Both the position numbers and the translations under genes were made by a program. From NCBI GenBank assembly GCA_017446745.1, contig JAFSQF010000106.1, positions 1 through 54,275 of the forward strand: 54,275 nucleotides of DNA, read 5' to 3'. The notes beneath the pieces are model-generated. The model had not been told where the DNA came from and did no database searches. It saw only the letters and a list, made by a program, of their open reading frames with translations. Shown here piece by piece: positions 26,762 through 35,208 of this stretch. Position 1 is the first letter of the stretch. Every line of letters starts with the position of its first letter. Source of the DNA: Bacteroidales bacterium. Its GTDB lineage: Bacteria; Bacteroidota; Bacteroidia; Bacteroidales; P3.

Positions 26762-26832
26762 TGTCCCATGGTGTAATGGTAGCACATCAGATTTTGGTTC
26801 TGCTTGCCCAGGTTCGAATCCTGGTGGGACAA
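26762..26832 (+). tRNA. tRNA-Gln (UUG)
   Basis: The acceptor stem is TGTCCCA / TGGGACA with discriminator A. The anticodon loop TTTTGGT gives TTG. The T arm is CCCAGGTTCGAATCCTGG. CCA is not encoded. Confidence 0.95.
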
Positions 26833-26839
26833 CAAGATA

Positions 26840-26865
26840 GCACCTGACCAAGGTGCTTTTTTTTT
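26840..26865 (+). terminator. Rho-independent terminator of tRNA-Gln
   Basis: GCACCT and AGGTGC form a 6-bp stem around GACCA, followed by nine T. It begins 8 nt after the tRNA. Confidence 0.85.
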
Positions 26866-26930
26866 GCACAATAAAGTCTTCTCTTTTGCGTTCTTGTTAT
26901 AATCAAGCAACTGATCATATTATATTTCAT

Positions 26931-27037
26931 TAAACAGCAATTACCATAAACAACCAGCTATTAGCCAAAGAAAACATTATAGAACATGAATTTCTGTGAA
27001 TTATCATAAATGCCAAGCAAAATTGGCCGGTTACTTA
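26931..27037. repeat. Dispersed AT-rich repeat, copy 2, next to tRNA-Gln
   Basis: It is the partner of 3158-3272. It shares AACAGCAATT, ACCATAAA, AACATTATAGAACAT and TGTGAATTATCATAAATGCC in the same order and orientation on the plus strand. It fills most of the gap between the tRNA-Gln terminator and miaB. Confidence 0.6.
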
Positions 27038-27083
27038 TCATCGAAACTCTTCAACAATTGAACGATTCATCACCCCATCACTC

Positions 27084-28457
27084 ATGAACAACCAAGTATA
27101 TATAGAAACCTACGGCTGCCAGATGAACCTGGCCGACAGTGAGGTCGTTGGTGCCATTTTGCAGAACGAAGGGTTTCTGCTGACGAAAGAAATCGAACAG
27201 GCCGACTATGTGCTCATAAACACCTGTGCCATACGCGACAACGCCGAGCAGCGCATTCGCAATCGTCTTCGCGAGCTCAGGGCCCTCCAGCGCCAGCGGC
27301 CCCAGCTGCGCATCGGCATTCTGGGCTGCATGGCCGAGAGGCTTCAGCAACGCCTGATGGTGGAAGAGGACAACGTAAGCCTCATCGTCGGCCCCGATGC
27401 CTACCGCCGTCTGCCCCAAATGCTTAGCCATATCAATAATAGCGAGCACCTCGCCGACACCGAGCTGAGCACCAGCGAGACCTATGCCGACATCGAGCCC
27501 GTCCGCTTCGACACCAACGGCATCACAGCCTACATCAGCATCATGCGCGGTTGCCAGAACTATTGCGCCTATTGCGTAGTGCCCTACACCCGCGGTCGAG
27601 AACGCAGCCGCGACCCCAGGACCATCGTGGCCGAAGCGCGTTCCCTCTTCAACCAGGGCTACCGCGAAGTGACCCTCCTTGGCCAGAACGTCAACAGCTA
27701 CCGCTGGACGAACAACCAGCCAGCGGCACCCGGCGACAACAGCCAGACGGCAGAGCACGGCAGCAACGGCGTCACCGGCTTCCCGCAGCTCATGGCCATG
27801 GTGGCCGAAATCAGCCCCCTGCTTCGCGTGCGCTTCGCCACCTCGCACCCCAAGGACCTCAGCGACGAACTGCTCCAAGTGATGGCCTCCCACCCCAACA
27901 TCTGCCGCTGCATCCACCTCCCCGTCCAGTCGGGCAGCCAACGCATCCTGAAACTCATGAACCGCCGCTACACCCCGGAATGGTACCTCAACCGCATCGA
28001 CGCCATCCGCCATTACCTCCCCGACTGTAGCATCACCACCGATGTCATCGCCGGCTTCTGCACCGAAACCGAACAAGACCACCAGGCCACCCTCGACCTC
28101 TTCCGCCAGGTGCGCTACGACTACGCCTACATGTTCAAATTCTCCATGCGCCCCGACACCTACGCCGCCAAACACCTCATCGACGACGTGCCCGACGACG
28201 TCAAAACCCAACGCCTCGAGCAGATCATCGCCCTCCAAGGCCAGATAGCCCTCGAAAACAACCAGAAAGAAATCGGCAGGACCTACGAAGTCCTGATCGA
28301 AGGGCCCTCCCACCGCTCCAAAGCCCAACTCTTTGGCCGCAACAGCCAGAACAAAGTCATCGTCTTCGACCGCGCCGACCTCCAGCCCGGTCAATATGTC
28401 AACGTCCGCATTCTCCGCTGCACCGCCGCAACCCTTATCGGCGAAGTAATCGCCTAA
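27084..28457 (+). CDS. miaB: tRNA-2-methylthio-N6-dimethylallyladenosine synthase
   Basis: This radical-SAM methylthiotransferase modifies A37 of tRNAs reading U-starting codons. The N-terminal UPF0004 domain has the auxiliary cluster Cys12 (TYGCQMN), Cys48 (NTCAIR) and Cys82 (GILGCMAE). The radical-SAM domain has Cys157, Cys161 and Cys164 (RGCQNYCAYCVVPYTRG), and a C-terminal TRAM domain ends the 457-residue protein. The Y-T-R-G-R-E-R-S-R segment is typical of MiaB rather than MtaB or RimO. It heads a run with the PASTA protein, a T9SS cargo and rluD. Confidence 0.95.
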   Translation: MNNQVYIETYGCQMNLADSEVVGAILQNEGFLLTKEIEQADYVLINTCAIRDNAEQRIRNRLRELRALQRQRPQLRIGILGCMAERLQQRLMVEEDNVSLIVGPDAYRRLPQMLSHINNSEHLADTELSTSETYADIEPVRFDTNGITAYISIMRGCQNYCAYCVVPYTRGRERSRDPRTIVAEARSLFNQGYREVTLLGQNVNSYRWTNNQPAAPGDNSQTAEHGSNGVTGFPQLMAMVAEISPLLRVRFATSHPKDLSDELLQVMASHPNICRCIHLPVQSGSQRILKLMNRRYTPEWYLNRIDAIRHYLPDCSITTDVIAGFCTETEQDHQATLDLFRQVRYDYAYMFKFSMRPDTYAAKHLIDDVPDDVKTQRLEQIIALQGQIALENNQKEIGRTYEVLIEGPSHRSKAQLFGRNSQNKVIVFDRADLQPGQYVNVRILRCTAATLIGEVIA

Positions 28458-28462
28458 GGGAA

Positions 28463-28510
28463 TCCTCGCAAGGAGATATTCCGCAAGGAGAACTTCGCAT
28501 TCTGCGAAGT
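28463..28510. repeat. Palindrome-rich repeat C, copy 1, after miaB
   Basis: It contains CCTCGCAAGGAG, then TCCGCAAGGAG, then the hairpin CTTCGCA-TTC-TGCGAAG. The same three-part order recurs at 29440-29487. It starts 5 nt after the miaB stop. Confidence 0.7.
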
Positions 28511-28551
28511 TAAATAATCAATCAATCAACAATTAAACAATTCAACACCCA

Positions 28552-29430
28552 ATGAGCCGCAAAGGATTTTTTACCGACCACCCCTGGATATTGCACACCA
28601 TCTTCGCTCTATCCGCCTCCCTGCTTATCGTCATCGTTGTTTTCATTGTCTTGCGCCACTATGGTCGCGTAGGCCAAGAATATCCCACTCCCTACGTGGT
28701 AGGGCAATACGTAGACCAGATCAACCATAACGACGGCCTCTCCCTGCAGTACGTCATCGTCGACTCCATCTATCAACCCAACCACAAAGGCGGTTTCATT
28801 CTCCGGCAAGACCCCGATTCCGGTGCCCTCATCAAGCCCGGCCGCAAAATCTACCTCACCATCACCTCCTATGCCCCCGACAACGCCATCGTCCCCGACC
28901 TCCGTTCCCTCAGTGTCCGCCATGCCATCTCTCAGCTCGAGAACGTAGGCCTCCATGGTGGGCGGCTCCTCTTTGTCGACGACCCCCACCATGTAGTCCT
29001 CGAACAGAAATATAAAGGACGTGCCGTCAACGAAGGCCGTCAGCTCGAGAAAGGAGCCATGATCGACCTCGTCGTGGGCCGCGGTTCCGGCTCCGGCCTC
29101 TCCATAGTGCCCTACCTCGTCGGCATGTCGCCCTCCAAGGCTCGTCGCAGCCTCCTCTCCGCCTCCCTCAACGTCGGTGCCGAGCACTACGACGGCATCT
29201 CCGACATGAGCCACGCCATCGTCTACCGCCAGTCGCCCTCCTACAGCGGACGCCCCGAGCTCCAATACGGCAACGCCGTAGAACTTTGGTACTGCGACAA
29301 ATCAGTGGTAGCCATGGAGGAGCTCCAACGCATGAAACAGCGCCAGCTCGAAGATTCCATCCGCGCCCTCTACGAGCAAGACAACCAGACCTCCGACCCC
29401 TATGGCCTCACCGGCCTCGACGAATTCTAA
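28552..29430 (+). CDS. PASTA-domain membrane protein
   Basis: This 292-residue protein has a short cytoplasmic start, one transmembrane helix (about 14-36, TIFALSASLLIVIVVFIVLR), and three extracytoplasmic PASTA-like domains (about 45-110, 112-180 and 182-250; for example IVPDLRSLSVRHAISQLENVGL and IVPYLVGMSPSKARRSLLSA). A Gln/Glu-rich tail follows. PASTA domains usually bind peptidoglycan fragments, so a cell-wall role is likely. No kinase domain is present, unlike in Gram-positive PASTA kinases. It is framed by two copies of repeat C. Confidence 0.85.
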   Translation: MSRKGFFTDHPWILHTIFALSASLLIVIVVFIVLRHYGRVGQEYPTPYVVGQYVDQINHNDGLSLQYVIVDSIYQPNHKGGFILRQDPDSGALIKPGRKIYLTITSYAPDNAIVPDLRSLSVRHAISQLENVGLHGGRLLFVDDPHHVVLEQKYKGRAVNEGRQLEKGAMIDLVVGRGSGSGLSIVPYLVGMSPSKARRSLLSASLNVGAEHYDGISDMSHAIVYRQSPSYSGRPELQYGNAVELWYCDKSVVAMEELQRMKQRQLEDSIRALYEQDNQTSDPYGLTGLDEF

Positions 29431-29439
29431 TTCAAGAGG

Positions 29440-29487
29440 ATTCTTCGCAAGGAACTCCTCGCAAGGAGCTCTTCGCATTCTGCGAAG
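29440..29487. repeat. Palindrome-rich repeat C, copy 2, after the PASTA gene
   Basis: TTCGCAAGGAA, CTCCTCGCAAGGAG and CTTCGCATTCTGCGAAG occur in order, as in copy 1. The last hairpin directly abuts an in-frame ATG at 29488, but the better start of the next gene is at 29554. Confidence 0.7.
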
Positions 29488-29553
29488 ATGAAAAAAAACG
29501 AACAATTAAACAATCCAACAGATCAACAATTCATGCTATTCTGTTTAAAGGAA

Positions 29554-31497
29554 ATGAAAGTTATTTTTAATCGGTCACTTCTCCTAACCGCATTGCTTGT
29601 ACTCCTCCATTCCCCTTACGCCTTTTCCCAGGAGCTTCTCGCCCCCCTTTCCTCGCGCCCCCAGCCCGTGCAGCCCACCGCGTCAAAAGCCCCCTCCGTG
29701 CTCCAACTGCCCTTCTTCGACGATTTCGCCTCCTACGAAGGCCTGCCCGACCCCCAACGATGGCTATCCTCACAGGCCTTCGTCAATAAAGACTACGCCC
29801 CACAGCCCCCAACGGTTGGCATGGTGACCCTCGACGCCCTCGACGCCTACGGCAACCTCTACCCGCATGCCTCCACCAACATCTTCGCCGCCGACACCCT
29901 CACCACTCTGGCCATACGCCTCGATTCCCTCACTGGCTCCTATCAGCAACGCCTCCAGCCCTCCGATTCCATCATCCTCAGCTTCTTCTACATCCCTGGA
30001 GGCTGGTACGGCGAGCCCTGGGCCCTGGTGGGCGATACCCCCTCCACCGACGACTCCCTTTTCCTCGACTTCTACGACAAAGAGCTCGACCTATGGGTCA
30101 CCGTTTGGGCCACCCCCGGCTTCACCCCCGACACCGCACAACGCACCACTCACTGGCCCTGGCGCTACGCCAGCATCCCCATCGTCCAGCCCCGCTTCCT
30201 CACCGACCGCTTCCAGTTCCGCTTCCGCAACTATGCCAGCCTCGACGCCAACCCCAAAAGCGGCATCGCCGGCAATTGCGACCAATGGAACATCGACTAT
30301 ATCTACCTCAACCGCAACCGTTCCGTCTCCGATTCCTTGGCTCGCGACGTAGCCTTCGTCCATAAAGCCCCCTCCATGCTTCGCCGCTACCAAGCCATGC
30401 CGGCACGCCAGTTCCGCCCCTCCGAGATGGCCGCCTCGCTGACCATGACGATTGTCAACCGCTACAACCAAACCCTCGCCTCCCACTACTCCTACTCCGT
30501 CTACGACCCCGCCGGCAACCACATCGCCGGCTACGACGGCGGCTTCGAGAACATCCCACCTTTCTTCCCCGGCGGCAGCTACCAGACCAACGCCCTCCAC
30601 AGCACTCCCCCCGTCAACTTCTCCTTCCCCCAATCTCCACAGCCCTCCGAATACACAATCGTACACGTGGTCCGCGAAGGCGTAGCCGACGACCAACACC
30701 CCTCCAACGACACCGTCACCTTCTCTCAACTCTTCGCCGACTATTACGCCTACGACGATGGTGTGCCCGAAAACGGCTACGGCCTCACCTCCCCAAGCAA
30801 CCGCATGTGGCTGGCCCTCCGTTTCGACCTCAATCAGGAGGACACCCTCTCCGCCGTCGACCTCTTCTTCAACCGCACCCGCAGTGGCGAAAACGAGGAC
30901 ATCCCCTTTCAGCTCTGCGTATGGCAGTGCCAGGACGGCAAACCCGGCGCCCTCCTCTATAAGGACGAGGCACGCGTGCAACCCCTTTTCAACGGCATGA
31001 ACCGCTTCGTGCGCTACCCCCTCTCCCAGTCCATCGTCGTCTCCGACACCATCTTCGTCGGCATCGAACAACTCTCCAACGGCTACATCAACATCGGCTT
31101 CGACCGTTCCAACGACGCTCGCCCCTACACCTTCTCACGCACCGGCAACGAATGGATTCAGAGCTATCTGCGCGGCGCCATCATGCTCCGTCCCGTCTTC
31201 GGCAGCTCGGCCCTCCTGGCCATCAATCCCCCGCAACACTCACCAAGCCTCCAATGCTCCATCTTCCCCAATCCCGCCGGCCTGCTAATCAACATCTCCA
31301 GTCCCGCCTCCCCAAGCCGCCCGCTCCAGCTACAGGTGTTCAATCCTCATGGCCAGCCCATCTACTCCCAAATGATAGAAACTCCACACCTCATCCTCCA
31401 CCCCCACACCTTCTCCGGCCCCAACACCCTCTTGCTGTTCCGCATCACCGACCCCGCCTCCGGCCTCTCCTCCACGCATAAAATAATTGTCAAATAA
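29554..31497 (+). CDS. Large secreted protein with T9SS type A sorting domain
   Basis: The ATG at 29554 follows an AAAGGA sequence and gives a clean signal peptide (MKVIFNRSLLLTALLVLLHSPYAFS); an upstream ATG at 29488 would put 22 polar residues in front of it. The 647-residue protein starts with a beta-rich region (LPFFDDFASYEGLPDPQRWL), a signature of extracellular Bacteroidota proteins with jelly-roll-like domains. Further beta-sandwich regions follow. The C-terminal 75 residues (CSIFPNPAGLLINISS, then FNPHGQPIYSQ, ending HKIIVK) form a type A T9SS sorting domain. It is exported through the outer membrane and probably surface-attached. No enzyme site is seen. Confidence 0.85.
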   Translation: MKVIFNRSLLLTALLVLLHSPYAFSQELLAPLSSRPQPVQPTASKAPSVLQLPFFDDFASYEGLPDPQRWLSSQAFVNKDYAPQPPTVGMVTLDALDAYGNLYPHASTNIFAADTLTTLAIRLDSLTGSYQQRLQPSDSIILSFFYIPGGWYGEPWALVGDTPSTDDSLFLDFYDKELDLWVTVWATPGFTPDTAQRTTHWPWRYASIPIVQPRFLTDRFQFRFRNYASLDANPKSGIAGNCDQWNIDYIYLNRNRSVSDSLARDVAFVHKAPSMLRRYQAMPARQFRPSEMAASLTMTIVNRYNQTLASHYSYSVYDPAGNHIAGYDGGFENIPPFFPGGSYQTNALHSTPPVNFSFPQSPQPSEYTIVHVVREGVADDQHPSNDTVTFSQLFADYYAYDDGVPENGYGLTSPSNRMWLALRFDLNQEDTLSAVDLFFNRTRSGENEDIPFQLCVWQCQDGKPGALLYKDEARVQPLFNGMNRFVRYPLSQSIVVSDTIFVGIEQLSNGYINIGFDRSNDARPYTFSRTGNEWIQSYLRGAIMLRPVFGSSALLAINPPQHSPSLQCSIFPNPAGLLINISSPASPSRPLQLQVFNPHGQPIYSQMIETPHLILHPHTFSGPNTLLLFRITDPASGLSSTHKIIVK

Positions 31498-31507
31498 ATA
31501 ACACTCC

Positions 31508-32602
31508 ATGAGCCAACCATCAGAGGAAACAAACCTCATCAACCCTCCGCTACCCGACCAATCTGGCGAAACCGACCAGCCGAACCAAGACGAGCTCTAC
31601 GAGCACCACCGCATCGTCGTCGACCGCGGCCAGGAAACCATGCGCCTCGACAAGTACTTACAGATGCGCCTCGAAGCCATTTCCCGCACCAAGATACAGG
31701 CCGCCGCCAAAGCCGACTGCATCCTCGTCAACCAAAAACCCTCCAAGCCAAGCTATAAAATTAAACCCCTTGATGTCATCAGCGTCCTCCTCCCCAACCC
31801 ACCCCACGAGTTCGAGATCGTTCCTCAAGACATCCCCTTCAACATCATCTACGAGGACAACGACGTGCTCGTCGTCGACAAAGAAGCCGGCATGGTAGTC
31901 CACCCCGGCCATGGCAACTACGACGGGACACTGCTTAACGCGTTAGCCTATTATTTCGACGGAAAGAAAGGGCACGACGGCAACCCCATCACGCCCTATC
32001 TGGTGCATAGAATCGACAAAGACACCTCCGGATTGCTCTTGATAGCTAAAAACGAAGAGGCGCAAATAATGCTTGCCAAGCAGTTTTTCGAACACAGCAT
32101 CGAGCGCAAATACAACGCCCTCGTCTGGGGCGACTTCAGCGACGATTCCGGCACCATCGTCGGCAACCTCGCACGCTCACCTAAAGACCGCCGCGCGATG
32201 ACCGTGGTAGACAACCCCGACCAAGGCAAACATGCGGTAACACACTGGCACGTCCTACAACGTTTCGGCTACGTCACTCTCGTGGAATGCATCCTCGAAA
32301 CCGGACGCACACATCAGATTCGCGCCCACATGCGACATATAGGGCATCCACTCTTCAACGATGCCCTGTACGGAGGCAACCAAATACTCAAAGGCACCAC
32401 ATTCTCCAAATACAAACAATTTATTTCCAACTGTTTCCAAGTTATGCCGCGGCAAGCACTCCACGCCCTTACCCTGGGTTTCATCCATCCCACATCCCAC
32501 AAGATGATGCATTTCCAATCCCCTCTGCCCCAAGACTTCTCCGCACTCATCAACAAATGGGACACCTATACCCAGGCATCAAGGCAACAAAACGAAGGCT
32601 AA
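31508..32602 (+). CDS. rluD: Large-subunit rRNA pseudouridine synthase, RluD type
   Basis: RluD makes pseudouridines in helix 69 of 23S rRNA. The 364-residue protein has an S4 RNA-binding domain (about 40-100, RLDKYLQMRLEAISRTKIQ) and the catalytic domain (about 110-340) with the HRIDKDTSGLL motif; catalytic Asp170. Later motifs are GRTHQIRAHM and GHPLFNDALYG. The first 38 residues are a polar extension. It overlaps the convergent barrel-protein gene by 4 nt at its 3' end. RluA/C/D subtypes are hard to split; RluD fits the S4 domain and length. Confidence 0.9.
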   Translation: MSQPSEETNLINPPLPDQSGETDQPNQDELYEHHRIVVDRGQETMRLDKYLQMRLEAISRTKIQAAAKADCILVNQKPSKPSYKIKPLDVISVLLPNPPHEFEIVPQDIPFNIIYEDNDVLVVDKEAGMVVHPGHGNYDGTLLNALAYYFDGKKGHDGNPITPYLVHRIDKDTSGLLLIAKNEEAQIMLAKQFFEHSIERKYNALVWGDFSDDSGTIVGNLARSPKDRRAMTVVDNPDQGKHAVTHWHVLQRFGYVTLVECILETGRTHQIRAHMRHIGHPLFNDALYGGNQILKGTTFSKYKQFISNCFQVMPRQALHALTLGFIHPTSHKMMHFQSPLPQDFSALINKWDTYTQASRQQNEG

Positions 32603-33156
32603 AAGAGCAGACGAACGCCAAGCACACCCTCCAACGACAGGTCGTTGGAGCCACTGCATACCGTGCCCTTCAACTCAGCATATACCCCAAAAGCACGTCC
32701 GAAATAATGTGCATAGCCCGTGCCTCCAGTTCCTCCAAAACCAAGCCCTGTATTTCCCACACCGGCAGCAATCCCCGGTCCAAAAAACACATAGAAATCA
32801 TCCCGCATAGCCCACTCGTTCAGACCTTTTATATTCAAGACTATATCCGCCCCGGCATAACCACGGCGGTCATACGCCTTGCCATGCACGGAATTTCCAC
32901 TCATAAGGCCAGGAATCTCCGCATGAAGCCGGAAAGACCATATCGGATTAATAATAAAGTCGATAAGCATATGAAAGCCTACATTGCTCGACTCCCGCAA
33001 ATCAAAGGGGCCGCCCTTTGCAACCTGCCAGTCATACACGGCTCCAAACATCAACGCCCCCCTCGTATGCGACATGCTCTGCATTCTGTAGTAGGTCTGT
33101 GCTCCAACAAACATTGGAATGAAAACCAAAATAATAGCGAAAAACTTTTTTTTCAT
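32599..33156 (-). CDS. Small outer-membrane beta-barrel-like protein
   Basis: This 185-residue protein has a signal peptide (MKKKFFAIILVFIPMFVGAQ). Alternating amphipathic strands follow (ALMFGAVYDWQVA, SFRLHAEIPGLMSG, ADIVLNIKGL, DFYVFFGPGIAAGV), then Gly-rich turns, and it ends in a terminal Phe (LGVRLLF) as outer-membrane barrels do. It lies just downstream of the T9SS genes on the same strand, but 60 nt past gldN2, so a role with T9SS is only a guess. No specific family is recognised. Confidence 0.7.
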   Translation of the reverse strand: MKKKFFAIILVFIPMFVGAQTYYRMQSMSHTRGALMFGAVYDWQVAKGGPFDLRESSNVGFHMLIDFIINPIWSFRLHAEIPGLMSGNSVHGKAYDRRGYAGADIVLNIKGLNEWAMRDDFYVFFGPGIAAGVGNTGLGFGGTGGTGYAHYFGRAFGVYAELKGTVCSGSNDLSLEGVLGVRLLF

Positions 33157-33216
33157 TGTATTATTGTTTTTTGGTTATTATAGTATTTCTTTAACAATAA
33201 TTATAAGATAAGCCTA

Positions 33217-34083
33217 TCAATATTCCCACATATCCTGACTGATATTCAGCAACTCATTCTCAATCCTCTCCGATTCCCATATAGCATCCGTACCCGTCAG
33301 ATAGTCCAAAATGGAACGGTTGAACACATTGGACGTCCGCGTGATATAACTGTTGAACATTCGGTTGATAAAAATTGACTCCCACGACGGCTGGTTGGCG
33401 ATGTTCTGCTGCCATGTGGCCTCGTTTCGGACCAGCAATCGCCGTACCGCCTCACTTTGCATCGGAATCCAGAACATCTCTATGGTCCCCATATAGTCAA
33501 GGTCCCCCTCATGCTCCTTATAATGCTCCTTGGTCAGGCAGAGCGCCGTAATCCGCACACACTGCTCCGTCTGCTGCTTATCGATATACCACGTCTCCTT
33601 CAGCCGCAGCTGCAGCATCTCCTCCGAATTGAACTCCTTAGGCACCAACACCGTCTTGTACTCGTAATTCTCATCGTCGTCCACAATCTCCAAAATGATT
33701 GTGTCTGCCTTCGTAAACTGGTCAACAAAAAGAGTATTGTCTAACGGTATCTTCAACTCGTCATCAGCAAAAATAGGGATTTCCCCACTCACCACGGCAT
33801 CCCAGACTACATAAGCAAAATTTCTACGCCCCTCTACCCCCCGATGCTCCGTCGGATAGTAAAAGAAATGATTGAATTTTTCGCGTATATCGATAGTGCG
33901 CCAAACAATCTGCTCCCATATCACATCGCTCTCCCTGACATAAGGCATAGGAATAGGGTCACGCTCTTTCGCTGTATGGCGCTCGTAGAAATGATACGGC
34001 TCACCCTCCACAGTCTGCGCACCCGCATTCTGGCAAAAGGTCAGCAAGAGCAGAATAATATAGACTGTCAGTGAACGCCACAT
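33217..34083 (-). CDS. Second GldN/PorN-family T9SS protein (GldO-like)
   Basis: GldN/PorN is a periplasmic T9SS component that forms a ring with GldK. This 288-residue protein has a signal peptide (about 1-22) and aligns with the neighbouring GldN throughout: V-I-W-E-Q-I-V-W-R-T-I-D-I-R-E-K-F-N, K-E-T-W-Y-I-D-K-Q, IEMFWIPM, and the end DMWEY. It is more diverged in the middle. Flavobacterium johnsoniae also has a GldN paralogue, GldO, which can partly replace it. A hairpin terminator and 129 nt separate it from gldN, so it may be expressed differently. Confidence 0.88.
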   Translation of the reverse strand: MWRSLTVYIILLLLTFCQNAGAQTVEGEPYHFYERHTAKERDPIPMPYVRESDVIWEQIVWRTIDIREKFNHFFYYPTEHRGVEGRRNFAYVVWDAVVSGEIPIFADDELKIPLDNTLFVDQFTKADTIILEIVDDDENYEYKTVLVPKEFNSEEMLQLRLKETWYIDKQQTEQCVRITALCLTKEHYKEHEGDLDYMGTIEMFWIPMQSEAVRRLLVRNEATWQQNIANQPSWESIFINRMFNSYITRTSNVFNRSILDYLTGTDAIWESERIENELLNISQDMWEY

Positions 34084-34135
34084 GATACCAAGTACTGGGC
34101 TATAATAGAGTACTCAGAGTAATGAATATTTACCC

Positions 34136-34175
34136 AAGAAAAAGGAGTTAAGAGACTTAAAAAGCTCCTAACTCC
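34136..34175 (-). terminator. Terminator after gldN
   Basis: On the minus strand GGAGTTA with GAG pairs with CTC and TAACTCC around an A/T loop and is followed by TTTTTCTT. It lies 38 nt after the gldN stop and before gldN2. Confidence 0.6.
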
Positions 34176-34212
34176 AGTCAGTTAAATAAAATTGTCAATA
34201 AAATTTTTCACA

Positions 34213-35097
34213 TCAATATTCCCACATATCCGATTCTATGTCCCAAATATCATTCTCGATACGCTGCGATTCCAAGATTGCATCGGTTCCGGTCAGGTAA
34301 GCCGACACAGGGCGATTCATAGTGTTCGACTCGCGATAGCAGAAACTGTCGAAGTAGCGGTCGATAAAAATATCGTCGTAGCTACGGGTGGCATGAGAAT
34401 TGCGCTCGTCGTAGGCTAAGACCTTCACAAGGGCATTGCGGACACGCATGTCGTCCATCGGCACCCAGAACATCTCAATATCATCGCACACACGCTCACC
34501 GTCACGGTCACGGCAGTTCTTGTAAACAAGGGTCAGACCGGTGATACGAACCTTTTGGCGCGTGTCCTGCTTATCGATATACCAATATTCCTTAATACGT
34601 GCAGAATAGACATCCTGTGGACGGAATTCCTCGGTAATCATTGTGTCGCGTCCTTCAGTCTCATCGCCCCACTCATCATACTCTGCAATATGGAACGAAT
34701 AGGTGCGGGTCATCTGGCTCATCATCTCCTCATAAGTGTACGGTGTCGTCAAGTCGTCCTCTTTATACACCTCGATGTCTCCATTTTTGAAAGCATCCAT
34801 CAAAGCCGTGGTCAAGCTCGTGCGTCCCTGCGTATTGCGCGTCGGGTCAGTCGGGAAATAGAAGAACTGGTTGAACTTCTCACGAAAGTCAATGGTCCTC
34901 CATACTATATGCTCCCACACCACGTCGGCCTCGCGCAGGTAAGCGTAAGGCATGGCCTCGCGACCTTTAACCTGGTCTTTCTTGTAGAAGTCATTGAAAT
35001 TATGATCCTCTTCAGCGTCGATTATGCTCTGCGCCTGTGCCGTGAAGCCACCGGCAGCCATGAGGAAGAGACCTAAGCAAAACAATAATTTCTTCAT
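34213..35097 (-). CDS. gldN: T9SS ring protein GldN/PorN
   Basis: GldN (PorN) pairs with lipoprotein GldK to form the periplasmic ring of the type IX secretion system. The 294-residue protein has a signal peptide (MKKLLFCLGLFLMAAGGFTAQAQ) and the family core VVWEHIVWRTIDFREKFNQFFYFP. Next come KEYWYIDKQDTRQKVRITGLT and IEMFWVPMDDMRVRNAL, and it ends SDMWEY. It follows gldM in the conserved K-L-M-N order on the same strand. Its position in the operon marks it as the main copy. Confidence 0.94.
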   Translation of the reverse strand: MKKLLFCLGLFLMAAGGFTAQAQSIIDAEEDHNFNDFYKKDQVKGREAMPYAYLREADVVWEHIVWRTIDFREKFNQFFYFPTDPTRNTQGRTSLTTALMDAFKNGDIEVYKEDDLTTPYTYEEMMSQMTRTYSFHIAEYDEWGDETEGRDTMITEEFRPQDVYSARIKEYWYIDKQDTRQKVRITGLTLVYKNCRDRDGERVCDDIEMFWVPMDDMRVRNALVKVLAYDERNSHATRSYDDIFIDRYFDSFCYRESNTMNRPVSAYLTGTDAILESQRIENDIWDIESDMWEY

Positions 35098-35208
35098 TGT
35101 ATATAATGTTTTTGAGTGACAATAGAAATTGATGACGTCGTACCTTTTTCTTAAGAATTTGTTAATTAATAAACTGAAAGCCTATTTCTGTTATCCAATT
35201 AAACATAC

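Noticed and set aside
27078-28394. 438-codon frame antisense to miaB
   Set aside because: It mirrors miaB with D/V/G-rich sequence and no recognisable domain. MiaB motifs are intact.
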